In this document: piece after piece, positions 44,380 to 56,249 of the stretch
How the letters are laid out: the number at the start of each line of letters is the position of its first letter
How positions within the stretch are numbered: position 1 is the first letter of the stretch
Origin: Lunularia cruciata
Lineage: Eukaryota > Streptophyta > Marchantiopsida > Lunulariales > Lunulariaceae
Reading direction: 5' to 3'
Assembly: GCA_948567375.1 (NCBI GenBank)
Contig: OX419758.1
Coordinates: 61,881,001-61,945,000, forward strand
DNA length: 64,000 bases
Made by a program: the position numbers and the translations under genes
Notes under the pieces: model-generated
Database searches by the model: none
Told to the model about the DNA's origin: nothing
Seen by the model: only the letters and a program-made list of their open reading frames with translations

Positions 44380-45268
44380 GCGGAGGGTTTGGAGGTTCTT
44401 GAGGAGCTACACGAGTTGTTTTGCCTTAAGTATGAAGGATTTGGGTGCTCTAAAAGGACTTGATCTACAGATTGAACTGACTAGCAATACACTAGTTTTC
44501 CAATGTCCCTATCAATATAGTGACATGGAGAGAGCATTCATTTAGAGCCAGAGTAGGACCTTTTTGAGGCTGGTTTGGTGGAAATTTCACATAAAGAGTA
44601 TGCATCAGCTACAATGATGCCAACCAAGAAGGATATGCATTGCAACTACACAGATAAGCAGATGTGTGGAGATTACCATCCTATCAACTAACAAATTAGG
44701 GCTGATTGGTATACCATGCCTACACTAGAGGAGATCTTTGATGCAATTGGGTATGCAAAGGTCTTCAATACTTTGGATCTTTGAGTAGAATATGATCACT
44801 TGCCAATTAAAGAGGAGGATAAGTCCAAGATAACATTTTGGGCTATTGATCCTCATAATAAGGATGTGTTATATTAGTGGAAGTTCTTAACAATGGGGTT
44901 AAAGAATGCTCTTGCTAAGTTCTAGAGGGTCATGGACAAGATCTTATCTGGATTGGATTTTGCTTAGGGCTATATTGATGACATTTTGGTCTATAGCACT
45001 ACTATGGAGGAGCATGAGAGAGAGTCATTGGAGGTGTTTGAGAGATTGAGCTCTCATGGACTCAAATTACATCTTTGGAAGTGTAGGTTCTTCCACAAGC
45101 AAGTTGAGTATTTGGGTCACACTATCTACCCTGAAGGACTTTGTGTTCAGTAGACCAAGGTAGAGGCTATTACATGTACTCTTTGACCTATAGATGTGAG
45201 TTGAGTGCAAGCATTCCTTGGGTTGGTGAACTTCTATTTTTGCTATGTTAGAGGATTTAGTACCATTG
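44380..45268 (+). pseudogene. MT-3 reverse transcriptase (5' part)
   Basis: DYHPINQQIRADWYTMPTLE near 44670 and KVFNTLDL near 44760 are RT fingers. FLTMGLKNALAKF near 44890 is the primer-grip side of the box, and GYIDDILVYSTTMEEHE near 44970 is the catalytic YxDD-like box. VEYLGHTIYPEGL follows near 45105. Stops replace a few residues. The order methyltransferase-RT is set by this copy. It is cut by Chr-4 at 45269. Confidence 0.87.
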
Positions 45269-45851
45269 TGTAATATTTTGAGGATAAAGAAACATAATAG
45301 AAAACACGAATTCCACACTCAAACTTTGATGCCCTAAAGGAGCACTTTCTCTTTATTATATAACCAAAGAGGATCTCGTCCAAGGAAGCTCCACCATAGG
45401 ATTAACCACATGGATAGGTGACTTGTCAGTGAGCTCCATCCTTAGATTACTTGCTTGGATGGGTAACATGTTGGTCCTTGTCCCATTTGGTTGGTCAAAT
45501 AGGCTTAGATCAAAAAGAATCTTTTAGAGAATCTTCTTGTAGGAATCTCAAAATCACATGAGTGAGGTACCATTGGATAGCTCTTGATGAAACAAACTTG
45601 GGGGGAGGGAAAGCCAAATTTTCCTTCATTGGGAGGTAATTTGCATATTTTTGAGGCCTAATTCATCTATTTGGGCTTCCAAAATTGCCTTGGAAGTTTT
45701 CAAGCCTATTTTGGCTTCTACTCTATTAGTAGAAACGCTCTTTTGGTGATTCCTTTGTCTGATCTACTTTCTCTATCATGTGTAACATCCTTCCAGATGT
45801 TACCAAACCAAATTTCATCTCTAGATTATATGTCTAGCTATTGGTATTACA
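45269..45851 (-). repeat. Chr-4 3' LTR, one inner unit lost
   Basis: 583 bp, TGTAATATTTTGAGG to GGTATTACA. It lacks about 150 bases compared with the other Chr LTRs, exactly one unit of the 156-bp inner duplication. Unequal recombination between the two units explains this. Confidence 0.9.
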
Positions 45852-46000
45852 AACCTCCCTCCTTTAAAGATGCAATGTCCTTGTTGCAAAGCTAGTGCTC
45901 AAAAGGTTTCACTAACATTGGTGTGTGGGTCAAGTTGGTTGTTGGCTCCCATGTTGCCTCATACAATGGGTACCCTTTCCAATGTACTAGGTATTCCACA

Positions 46001-46032
46001 TGCGGATGGCAAGTACTGCGGATGGCAAGTAC
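46001..46032. repeat. 16-bp tandem duplication in Chr-4
   Basis: TGCGGATGGCAAGTAC occurs twice in a row. Other Chr copies have it once, so it is a local duplication in this copy. Confidence 0.85.
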
Positions 46033-46330
46033 TGCGGATGCACTTCTAGAGAATGCATTTGACTTCATGGCATCAATGTCATCAATGACTGATGGACAAG
46101 GTCAAATTTCCTATAAGATAGGAAAATTTTCTAGTTGGGGTGCATATTTATGTAATAAGGAGAAATAGAATACTATATGAATCTTCAAGTGAGCCAGTAG
46201 TTTTAAGTGGTAAGCTATTGCCCCAATTTGATGAAGTATGGAAAAAGGTCCAATAAAATGTGGTTTGAGCTTGCAAGAGCCAACTAATGTGAGGTTGGTT
46301 GTTGATAACCAGAATTGATCCCCCTTAACC

Positions 46331-46462
46331 AGACTTAAAATCTAGGTGTTGGTAGTGGGCATCTGCATATTGTTTCTATCAATTTTGAGCAAAACTAGAC
46401 TTAAAATCTAGGTGTTGGTAGTGTACATCTGCATATTGTTTCTATCAATTTTGAGCAATCTG
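46331..46462. repeat. 66-bp tandem duplication in Chr-4
   Basis: AGACTTAAAATCTAGGTGTT starts at 46331 and again at 46397, each followed by nearly the same 46 bases. It is absent from Chr-1, Chr-3 and Chr-5. Confidence 0.88.
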
Positions 46463-46699
46463 CAACTTGTTTTTGGCACTCTCCACTCCTTGTTGGATTT
46501 TGGAAACACAAGTATTAACAACTCCAACTTGCTATCCACCGAGCGGATCTTCATCAAGCTTGATGGTGTGAAAGGATGTTCTCCATACATTAGGAAGAAT
46601 GGTGTGACTTGTGTGGATGCATTCACTAAATTGTTGTATGAAAACTCCACTAGTGGAAGTAAGGTGTCCCATCTTCTTGCTCTTCTAGAGTGAAGCTCT

Positions 46700-47151
46700 T
46701 GTCACGCCATTTGTAGTGTCACATCTAGATTTCTTAGACATTGGAGTTGGAGTGATAGTAATTAAAGGTATTTCAGCAATTTCCCATAGATTACTTTTTG
46801 ACGATCAGATTTTTCATTTGGGGTACTGACTTTGCGGTAGGGCCCACCGTCACTTTGCACCATTCACACCATCAAGTGTGCTGGCAATGGGAACATTAGG
46901 GTTCTAGACCTAGCTCAAGTCCAAGGGTATACTTTTGAAGTGCAGCTCCAGAGAGCTCACTTCTCTGATGTTAAGCCTTCGAGTTCCTTGCTATGGTGGA
47001 CAGAGGCCGACAAGCATCACTTGGATTCTCTTAGCTAGAGTAGGTGTGGTTTGACTATAATCAATGCCCAATTGTTGGCAGTTTATAGAGTGAAAGATCA
47101 AGTACTGATCTAAGTTGAGCTGATTCAAGTGTTGTGAACAATCTGATTACA
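46700..47151 (+). repeat. MT-4 5' LTR
   Basis: 452 bp, TGTCACGCC to TGATTACA. It carries the palindrome and hairpin of the family, with changes. It has fewer CpG than the MT-2 LTR, consistent with longer decay. Confidence 0.87.
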
Positions 47152-48505
47152 TAGAGAAGTGAAGTCAAGGGGAAATCAGGTGCAAGAATTGAGAGTGTTG
47201 GTGGTATCTCCAAGCTTGATCGGAGCTCAAGTTTTCCCTAGTGTATAGAAGCTTGTTCAATTGATGCAGATTTGGTAGTGAGATAGATGGTGTGCGGAAG
47301 CACTGGCCAATTTTTGAGCAAAGAAGAAGCAAATTTTGAGTAGTGGTTGTGATTTTGAGCTCAAGAGGTGAAGACACGACCAATTTGTTGCGAGTTAGGC
47401 TCAGAAAGTGAAATTGAAGGTGGAGTTGGGAACATACCTTTGTGAAATTGTGATTTGGAGAAACATATTTTTTCAATTTGGCTTGAGTGAGGAGTTAGCG
47501 GAGGATTTGGCGGTCAGCTAACTTTAGGGTTTATGTCAGATTTTACGTCAGAATTTTGCGAGAGTTTATGTCAGATTTTGGCCAAAATTGGAGGAGTTTT
47601 GATGGTTGGCCAGATTTGGAGGAGTTTCACAAGTTTGGAGGAGTTTTGCAAGTGTGGAGAGTTTCATATATTTGGAGGAGTTTTGCTAGATTTGGAGAGG
47701 GTTCAAAATGGCAAGAAGAAAGGCCTCATTTGGCTGAATTTTGACATTTAGAGGCTTTAAGGCATAAGGTTGTAGGCTATGAGAGGCTACAAAGGCCAGC
47801 AAGCTAGCTTTTTGGCATGAGGTTAGCTAGTTTAGAGTAGATCTTGGTCATTTTTTGGCAAAATCTACCCATTCTGGATTGTGTGCAATAGGGTTTGACC
47901 TTTAGATCTCTTATTCCTAGGCTAGTGCCCTAGCCAACTGGCCCACCCTCACTTGTTGTCTAAGTGATTGTGCCACTATTATCTATACACTTGTAGCTTT
48001 GGCTAGGAGAGGCAATTTGATCCCATTCTTGGTTATCTTGGTAGCTTAGGACGTAGATACAAACTTCTCTTATGTCAAATGCCAAATGGTGGCAAAGTCA
48101 GTCTCGTGTTGTTTTATGAGATGGAAGGTTTTCATTTAGATTTCTTGTGATTGGACCTCCTCCATTCGCTACTTCTTGTTTGTGCACCACATTTGTGTGA
48201 GGTGCATTGAATTAAGAGCGTTGGTGCTCTGGTGTGCTCTTGGTAGTGAGGCTGGAGTGATGACCAGTCATACTACCTTTGTTTCTCTCCGGTGAGGTAG
48301 GAAGTGAAGATTTGCACACCGTGAGAGTACATGTTGTGATGGCAGGTTATAGGTTGTCTTTTCCCCTAGTGTAGTTATCTAAGTAAGGGTTACATTATTG
48401 TGTGGTATTCTGTGGGTATTGGCACTTGGTGGTGTTGGCACTTGGTGGAGTACTTACAATTGTGGTTGCAGTTGGTGGTTCTGGTTTTGCAATTACTTTG
48501 TCACA
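47152..48505 (+). other. MT-4 leader, non-coding
   Basis: It matches the MT-2 leader throughout, including the 'tttggaggagttt' run (47585-47700) and the tRNA-like segment (minus strand, 47880-47948). No conserved open frame. Confidence 0.6.
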
Positions 48506-49004
48506 ATGGAGTTCTTTGGGGATTCTAGAGGAGTTAGCCTTGTAGTATATAGTGGGTTTACTTAGAGTGGTGCTCGATATCAGCATGTATCTCAAGTCCT
48601 AGTGAGAGAGGAGATTAACTCTAAGTTGGAGTTTGACACATGAGCTGATTTAGTTGAGAGTGCACTTGGCCTGTCTGCACCATTGTTATGGGACATGGAT
48701 GAGATTTATGGGCCCTCCAAAAGCCCTAGGCATTACTCAAGTATAGTGGGTACCATTGAATTGGATGACTTCATCCAAGAGTTTGATAGTTGGTGTGATT
48801 TGTAACAGATGCGGAATCCAACTTTGTTTACACCTTTCGTGGCATGGAAGTGGTTGTTTTAGCACTTGGAGAGTCCTCAAATAGATGACTACCATGAGTT
48901 CAAGAGAGCTCAATTGGAAGAGATTGAGTTATGGAGATAGTATTGGTCACAAAACTATATCTCTATTACTTCAGGCTCGATTGCCAAGAGTAGATTGGTT
49001 ATAC
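48506..49004 (+). pseudogene. MT-4 gag start
   Basis: ATG at 48506 begins MEFFGDSRGVSLVVYSGFT, which fixes the gag start for the family. LDDFIQEFDSWCDL near 48755 follows. Several stops (CAG or CGA to TAG/TGA type). It ends after SRLVI at the OTA-2 LTR. Confidence 0.82.
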
Positions 49005-49696
49005 TGTAACACCCATTTGTCCATGTGTGTGGTATTGTGATATTTAGCTTGGTATTACAAGTACTTGAGAGATATTATTTATATAGAGATAAATGATGGT
49101 TCTACATTAGTCATGATTAGATAAATTTAGTCATATCTAAGATAGAAGGGACCTTACTTTAGAGGAAGTGGAAAAGATGAGCACCACTATTTTGGATTCT
49201 AGTGTGTTGACCTAGTATTATTCCTAGGTGTTTGGCTTTGAGGAAAGAGTTGAGAACTCTTGGGCCCGCAAGCCTTTTTGTTTTGGATTCTTCTATAGTC
49301 CAAGGAAAGCCCATGTGAAGGAATCCTTGACTTAGTGATTGTGTCAAGATAAGATCACATGCTTAGGGGAATATGCCCATGTGAATGGATATTCCTTTCT
49401 ACTTTTTGATTATACTTAAATTTTAGCCTAGTAATTTGAGTTACTCCAATAATTAGTAACTTTGGTATGTAACTATTTCACAAGTGTATAAACAAAGGGT
49501 GAGGAGGTACTCATCATCCTTTCATTTGCAACTATCTCTCTCTCATTGAATTCTCTAGTGAGCAATGTCTTGAGTCTTAGAGTGTTAGCCTTGGAGGAGT
49601 ATGATGGAGTTGGGGTTCCTTGCCTTCTTAGTCCATGGTGCGCTACCATAATAGCCATTAGAGGTTCATCCTGAGTGAGAGACAAGCCGGCTCACA
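49005..49696 (+). repeat. OTA-2 5' LTR
   Basis: 692 bp, TGTAACACCC to CGGCTCACA. TATA-like strings lie at 49076-49088 and 49487-49493 (TATAAAC); the latter leaves about 200 bases to the LTR end and is the better promoter candidate. Confidence 0.92.
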
Positions 49697-49700
49697 TTTT

Positions 49701-49717
49701 TGGTTCCGTTACCGGGA
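49701..49717 (+). other. OTA-2 primer binding site (tRNA-Asp type)
   Basis: TGGTTCCGTTACCGGGA lies four bases after the LTR. It differs from the Athila/Tat site TGGCGCCGTTGCCGGGGA mainly at CpG-type positions. The tttt spacer before it is also usual in that group. Confidence 0.75.
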
Positions 49718-51243
49718 CCTCTATAGGAGGCAAGATAATGTTCCGCGTTCAATTCTACATTAGGTAGAAGGAGGCTATGAGAGCTCACTTGGAGAGAACA
49801 TTAGGAGAGGAAAGGGCTGAACTTATGTAAGAGAACCAAGATCCATTTTTATGCCCTATAGTTCATTATGATGTCTTTGAAGTGATTTTGTACATCTTGT
49901 ACACATGAGAGGATTTGGAGAGATTGTGTGAGGTGGATTGCAGATTTTGGGGATTAAGGTGATTTTGGGCAAAATCTCAAGTTTGAGATCTAGACTTGAA
50001 ATTTCTACACATGATAGCTTGGGTTATCTTTCAGTTAGCATACTTGAAGTTATTATGAGAGCTACTATGAGCACTAGGCTAGAATTTTTGAAAGTTGATA
50101 AGGTAAACTGCACCGATAATTGCATGCTCTCTAGAAAATTGTACAGAGTCTGATCTTTCTTCATTGTTTAGTGGATTGTCTTGAAAATTTCCAAGAAAAT
50201 TCACTGCATTGTATCCTACCTGCTATCACAAAAATAAGAGAGAGATCATTCTTGCATATGGAGTTATGAGTTTTTGAATTGAAGGGGGTGATTTTCAGAC
50301 CAAATCTTGAATATGTGTGCTGAATAGAGAGGTGTCTAGGCCAAATGGCTTGATGAAAAAATTTGAAATTTTTCAAGGAGAAATGATCTAGAGTTGTAAT
50401 CAAGTGTGCAAAATTTTAGAGGATTGTGACATACTGGTTGGGAGATTTGAGTGACATTGTGAGGAAGGGTTAATTCTACAGAGTTGAGATCTCATGCATG
50501 AGGAGTTTGAGAGCAACAAAAAGCATGTTTGAGTGCTTAGATTCATCTTTGGAACATAGAGGGCCATCAAGAGTGGAAATTGAGGCTATTCAAGGTTCCC
50601 AAAGGGTTTGAGGTGATTGTAGGGGTGGATTTGAGGAAAAGAGATTTACAATAGAATTTGAAGAGTGTATTGAGAGGATCCAAAAACCTACGCCACTTAG
50701 AGGAGTCTAAGTGCGTCTAAGAGTGAGTCTAAGTGCTTTCTATGTGGAGAGTAGTCATAAGGCAATTTCATGTCCATTGACCTTTGAGAGCAAGAGATTG
50801 AGGGAAAGGAGATGCTTACTTGACTTGGGTTTGCATGTTGGACCTTCACCAAGATTGGGAGGGAGAAGATCTAAGACCAAGGAGTTGTGTGAGGTTTGTG
50901 GAGTTGACGGACTTCCAAAAGGACATGAGCGTAGTGGAGTAAAATCTCTTTTGGAGACTTTGGTGAAGGATCTTGGAGAGAGTCTTAGTACAGCTATAGA
51001 AATACTACTACCTTCATCAGCTAGTTTTCAAGATTAGTGATGGAGATAATCTTTCAACTTGTGGATAAACTATCCATGAGGGTTCGATTAATATGCACTC
51101 TAGGATTTGATGTTTCTATAGAAATCTTGGAGCAACCAAAGCCTTTTGTGTTCCCTAGGGTGGATTACTCTCAAATGGTGTTAGTTATGTACATACTCTA
51201 TTAGTTATAGAGTGAGAGAAAAGAAAGATAGTGAGAGGTTAAG
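49718..51243 (+). other. OTA-2 leader, 1.5 kb
   Basis: No recognised gene. An open frame at 50711-51037 (108 codons) holds CEVCGVDGLPKGHERSG, a possible Cys/His pair, but I have no second copy to test whether it is conserved, because OTA-1 lacks this region. Confidence 0.45.
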
Positions 51244-51968
51244 ATGGGGAAACTTCCGGTTTTCTTTGGCAAAGATGGAGAAGATGTGGAGGCCTTTGTG
51301 AGAAACTTCAAGAGAGCTTGCATAGGAAACAATGAGAGGAGGAAGAATGAGTGGGCTTCATTATTACCAGATTTCTTTGAGGATGCAGCACTTACATGGT
51401 ATGAGTCTGAATACCAAAAGAGAGAGAGGAGAGATGGGGAAGAAGAGTCTTGGGAGGGTTTGACTTCAGCACTCATTGAGAACTTTCTCCCAGATGAGAG
51501 TTATGAGAGATTGATGAGTGAGGTTGTCTTTCTCAAACAAGGAGATGGCGAGAAAGTGAGAGTCTATGTGGAAAGACTAGAAAAGTTGGAGTCCAAATTT
51601 TTCATAGTGTTGAGGAACGGGATGATGTGGAGACTACTATGATTGGCATAGGGGCCATGCTCACCAAGAATTTTGTGGGAGGGTTGAGACCACAAATTAG
51701 AAACAAGGTGAGATATGAGAAACCTTCTTCTAAGGTTGAAGCTATCAAGATTGCAATTCATATGGAGGAGAGTTTGGAAGGGGATGAGAGTGATTTGGTG
51801 GTGAAGGAGGTTGTGCATCCTCCTCAAGGTTATAAGTATGGTAGAACTTCTGATACTTTGGTGGCAAGGGTTGCAGCACAAGTAGTAGTTGCTTCAATTC
51901 TTGCACCTCCACCAAAGGATCCACTTCAAACCATCACAAAACTACTTGCATATCTCAAGATCAATGTG
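51244..51968 (+). pseudogene. OTA-2 gag, proximal part
   Basis: MGKLPVFFGKDGEDVEAFVR opens the capsid, followed by WASLLPDFFEDAALTWYESE (gag core) and EKVRVYVERLEKLESKF. A frameshift near 51630 leads into GIGAMLTKNFVGGLRPQIRN. The linker VVHPPQGYKYGRTSDTL ends at the Chr-5 insertion. ATGTG at 51964-51968 is the Chr-5 target duplication. Confidence 0.87.
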
Positions 51969-52723
51969 TGTAATACTCCGAGGATAGGAGACCTGAAGAG
52001 AAACACACCATGAGAAACACACGCTTTCACACTCAAACTCTGATGCCCCAAAGGAGCACCTTCTCATTATTATATAGGTAAAGCGGATCTCCTCCAATGA
52101 AGCTCCACCATAAGATTAGGTACATAGATAGGTGACATGTCAGCAAGCTCCACCCTTGGATTACTTACTTGGATGGGTGACATGTTGGTCTTGGTCCTAT
52201 CTGGTTGGTCAAACAAGCTTTGACTAAAGGGAATCTTTTAGGGAATATTCTTGTAGGAATCTCAAAATCACATGGGTGAGGTACCATTGGAAACCGCTCA
52301 ACAAGACAAAGCAAGGGGAGGGAAATCCAGCTATTCTTCTATTTGGGGGGGGATATTGCACATTTTTTAGGCCTAATTCATCCATTTAGGCCTCCAAAAT
52401 TGCCCTCAAAGATTTCAGGCATATTTTGGTTCCAACTCTATTAGTAGAAGTCCCCTTTTTGTGATACCTCTTTCTGATCTATTCAGTCCATCCTGTGGAA
52501 CATTCTTCTAGATGTTACCAACCCAATTCTCACCTTCAAATCATATGTCTAGCTATTGGTTCTAAGGTTTTCAAATCTATTTCGGTTTTCTACCCTATAA
52601 GTAGAAGTACCCTTTTGGTGATACTTCTATCTGATCTATTTTGAACATCATGTATAACATCATTCCAGATGTTACCAAACCAAATTTCACATCTAGATCA
52701 TATGGCTAGCTCTTGGTATTACA
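51969..52723 (-). repeat. Chr-5 3' LTR
   Basis: 755 bp, TGTAATACTCCGAGG to GGTATTACA. Compared with Chr-1 it has an extra 'acctgaagagaaacacac'-type stretch near the start, shared with 57835-58589, so Chr-1 and Chr-5 belong to two subgroups. Confidence 0.93.
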
Positions 52724-52724
52724 A

Positions 52725-52738
52725 ACCTCCCTCCTTTT
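52725..52738 (-). other. Chr-5 polypurine tract
   Basis: On the minus strand AAAAGGAGGGAGGTTT lies beside the 3' LTR, as in Chr-1. Confidence 0.85.
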
Positions 52739-54250
52739 AAGATGCAATGTCCTCGTTGTGCAACTGTTGCTCAAATGCTTGCACCAACACCGGTGCATGT
52801 GTCAAATTGGCAGCGGGTTCCCAGGTTGCTTCATAGAGGGGGTAACCTTTCCACTAGACAAGATAATCCACCCGTAGATGAATAATACCACGTATGCATT
52901 TTTGGAAAATACGCTCCACCTCATATTCCTCGTTGCCATCAACGAATGTTGGACAAGGTTGAATGTCTTGTGTGGAATGACCCAAGCCTGATTGGGGAGC
53001 ATATCCGCATAGTAGGTAAACATGGAACACTGGATGGATCTTCATGTGTGGTGGTAGCTCAAGGTGATAGGCCACAGCGCTGACTTGACGGAGAATTGAG
53101 AAAGGCCCAATACAACAAGTTTTGAGCTTACAAGGTCCCACTAATGTGAGGTTGGTTGTCGATAGCCACACCTGATCCCCAACATTGAATTCCATGTGCC
53201 TATGGTGTGTATCACCATACTGCTTCTGGCAATTTTATGCAATCTGTAATTTGTGCCTAGCGCTCTCTACTCCTTATTAGATTCTAGAAACAAATGTGTT
53301 GACTGCATCGACCTTGGTAGCCACCGGACGGATCTTCATCAAGCTGGAAGGTGTGAAGGGATGCTCACCATACATGAGGAAGAACAGAGTGACTTGGGTG
53401 GATGCAATTCATTGAATTGTTGTAAGCGACTTCCACCAATGGGAGTAGGGTGTCCCACCTCTCTTGCTCTTCTAAGGTGAAGTCGCGTAACATGTCTTCA
53501 ATAGTGCGATTAGCCTGCTCGGTTTGTCCATTTGTTTGTGGGTGGTAAGCTGTGGACATGGCCAACTTGGTTTTGAAAAACCCAAAGAGTGTGCGCCAAA
53601 ACAAACTGGTGAATTGAGTACCCTTATCAATGATGAGTACTCGAGACAAGCCATGGTGAGATAAGACTACCTCTAAGTATAATTGAGCAAGTTGTGGAGC
53701 GGTCACCTCCTTGGTGGTAGGGCATACATGAATCATTTTGTTGAGCTGGTCCACAAAGACCACAATGGAGTCAAATCCTGATTTGGTCTTGGGTAATTCA
53801 CAGATGAGATCCATACACACTTGTTCCCAACATTGTGTAGGAGTAGGGAGAGGTTGCAAGAGCCCTATAGGAGCTTGATTAGAAGCTTTGTTCTTTTGAA
53901 AAAGTAAGCAACTATGCACGTAGTCCATCACATTGTTGCACATCTTGGGCCAATAATAATGGTGTTGGACTGCATCCAAGGTCTTGTCCACTCCAATGTG
54001 ATCTACAATGGCCGAATCATGACATTCTGCTAGAATGGTGGTGTGCAATTCTGGGACATTTGGAATCCATAATTTGCCATTACAAAAGGTGAGTCCTTGG
54101 GTGCTCGTGACTCCTTTGGATGATTGCCCTTCTACAATCTGTGGATCAGTTTTTGTAGATGCAAGAATTTCTAGCCAGAATTTAAGGTTGATATGAACCT
54201 TTGCCACCAAGTTGTTTGCCATTGGCATGCGGGTAAATGCATCTGCAAGT
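52737..54250 (-). pseudogene. Chr-5 integrase and chromodomain
   Basis: The long frame ending at 53365 covers the zinc-binding part (ECHDSAIVDHIGVDKTLD) and the core with MDLICELPKT, LIIDKGTQFTS and QTEQANRTIEDMLR. A one-base insertion near 53406 ('gatgcaattcattg' against 'gatgcattcattg' in Chr-1) shifts the frame. The C-terminal domain (NVGDQVWLSTTNL) and chromodomain follow; a TAG replaces Gln in VDYLV-WKGYP near 52853. It ends at 52737. Confidence 0.93.
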
Positions 54251-55700
54251 TGCTTTTTACCTTCAACATAGGTGATTGTCATGTTGAAGCATTGTCGCCA
54301 CTCTGCCCATTGAATTTGGCGATGAGATAGATCCTTCAGCATCTCGAGGTAGACTAGAGGTTTGTGGTCTGTCTCTACCACAAATGCCTTCTCGCCCAAA
54401 CAATGCTTCCAATGCTTGGTTGCCAGGACAATGGACAACTCTTCTCATTTTATGTGTGGTAGTTGCACTCTACCGGTAACAACTTGCAAGAGAAATATGC
54501 AATGGGATGCCATCCGTCATGCCACTCTTGTTGTAGGACTGGTTCAATTAATACGCCTGATGCGTCTATAGCCAACTTGATTGGACATTTTGGGTCAAAC
54601 CACTTCAAGATTGGTGCATGTAGCAAGGCGGCTTTCAATTCTTGAAAGGCAAACTCTTGTGCGGTTCCCCATGTCCACTTCTTCCCCTTGCCAAGCAATG
54701 TTGTTAAAGGTTGTGCAACCTTGGAGAAGTCCTTGACAAATGGACAATAGAATCCCGTCAAACCCAAGAAGCTCTTGAGTTGAGTCTGATCTTCTGAGGT
54801 ACTCCATTTTTGAATGACCTCTATTTTATCTATCAATACTTGAATACCCTGTGCACTTACTCTATGCCCCAAGTAGTCTACTTCAGACTTACCAAACTCA
54901 CACTTTGAGATTTTGGCATACAATCCATTCTATCTTAGAATCTAGAGGACTTCTTGTAAATGTTGTTTGTGTTCCGTCATCGTGCTACTATATACTAAGA
55001 TGTCATCCAAGAAGATGATGACAGAGTTATCTAAATATGGATGAAATATGTCATTCATTAGACTCATGAAAGTGGCAGATGCCCTGGTGAGACCAAAAGG
55101 CATCACAAGATACTCGAAGTGGCCATACCTGGTTCAAAAGGCAGTCTTGTACACATCCTCCTTTGCAATTTGGATTTGATTGTAACCGCTCCGCAATTCT
55201 AGTTTGGTGAAGTATCTTGCTCCATTGAGTTGATCTAATAGATCATCCATGCGAAGTAAGGGGTATTTGTTCTTCATTGTTTGCTGATTGAGATCCCAAT
55301 AGTCAATGCATATGCGCATTGTATCGTCTTTCCTCTTCACAAACAAGACCGGAGCCCCATATGGTGATACGCTAGGTTGGATGAACCCTTTCTATAGCAT
55401 ATCCTCAATTTAATTCTTGCACTCCTCCAACTCATGAGGTGATAGGCGATATGGGGCCTTACAAGGAGGTGTCTTTCTCGGGAGTGTCTCAATTTTATGA
55501 TCTACTCTCCTTTTTGGTGGTAATCCTGAGGGTAGATCATCAGGAAAGACATCTTGAAACTCATTTACAACATCCTTCAATTTCTCAAGAATTTTTCCCT
55601 TGAGTTGTGCATTCTAGACTTCTCTTATTAGACCCATGAAACACCTATTAGTCTTACAGATAGCTATTGTCACTATGAAATATAGGGGCAATTCTTGCCT
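54251..55700 (-). pseudogene. Chr-5 reverse transcriptase and RNase H
   Basis: RT blocks are [45 protein letters not shown] and [11 protein letters not shown] (stops between 54930 and 55133). The thumb has SKCEFGKSEVDYLGHRVSAQ. RNase H has KLAIDASGVLI and VVETDHKPLVYL; a small shift near 54445 separates its halves. Confidence 0.92.
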
Positions 55701-55730
55701 ATGTGGTTTTTCTTTAACCCCAATGATCGA

Positions 55731-56066
55731 CTATTGGTGGGTTCTCACTACTTTCTTCCTCCAATCTACCATAGGGTTGTAATGCTCCATCCATGGTATA
55801 CCTAAGATTGCATTATAATGAGCTAATTGTATCACTCGCCCCTCAATTGCTTCTTGATATTTTCCTACAGAGAGTGTTACCCGCCTGGGTAATGATTCAA
55901 TCCTCTCTGTTTGTCTGTTAGGTAACTCTACTTCTTCACTCTCATCTCTCTCTAGATCCATTCCCAATCTTATTGCAATAGAGCAAGATAGGAAATTCTT
56001 TGTGGCTCCCGGATCTATTAACACTCTCACTTGATTGCCTTCTAGGACCCCATTCACTACAATCAA
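55731..56066 (-). pseudogene. Chr-5 aspartic protease
   Basis: VRVLIDPGATKNFLS has DPGA in place of the active-site DSGA, which should abolish cleavage. AILGIPWMEHYNP is the second box. The frame passes directly toward RT with only a stop between, showing the family's single Gag-Pol frame. Confidence 0.88.
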
Positions 56067-56249
56067 TTATGAGGTTGCCTTTCGGTACCTTTGTGCACTT
56101 GTCTTCTTCCTTCCCTCGCTTTTCTAATTCCTTATTGAGCTAGTAAGGCCGTGAGGTGCATTTACTGGTGATCTTTGTTTTCCAAAGTGATTTCTACCTC
56201 CTCCTCTTTAGTGCGTCTCTCCATGTTATTCAAAGATTGCCTATATGAA

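Larger units (their letters stand above)
39467..45268 (+). mobile_element. MT-3: methyltransferase-family gypsy fragment, plus strand
   Basis: Pieces 39467-39647 and 41803-45268 follow the MT-2 protein from the end of gag through protease and methyltransferase, and go on into a reverse transcriptase that MT-2 lacks. Chr-3 sits between the pieces with a target duplication. The left edge is cut at the OTA-1 LTR. The right edge is the Chr-4 LTR at 45269, inside RT. No LTR of MT-3 is in view. Confidence 0.85.
45269..46699 (-). mobile_element. Chr-4, left piece (3' end)
   Basis: It consists of the 3' LTR, chromodomain region and integrase end on the minus strand. It stops at 46699, where the MT-4 LTR begins. 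The same integrase resumes at 62844 after MT-4 and OTA-2, with about 75 bases missing between the two edges compared with Chr-1. Confidence 0.87.
45852..46699 (-). pseudogene. Chr-4 chromodomain and integrase end
   Basis: NASTQVTPFFLMYGEHPFTP at 46570-46620 is the post-core part. The chromodomain near 45930-46020 is recognisable but full of stops. Two tandem duplications (46001-46032 and 46331-46462) disrupt it. Confidence 0.82.
46700..49004 (+). mobile_element. MT-4: 5' part of a methyltransferase-family gypsy
   Basis: A 5' LTR (46700-47151) is followed by leader and the start of gag, all close to MT-2. It ends inside gag at 49004, where the OTA-2 LTR begins, and does not resume beyond OTA-2. 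It sits in the Chr-4 integrase gene (left flank GCTCT). Confidence 0.87.
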
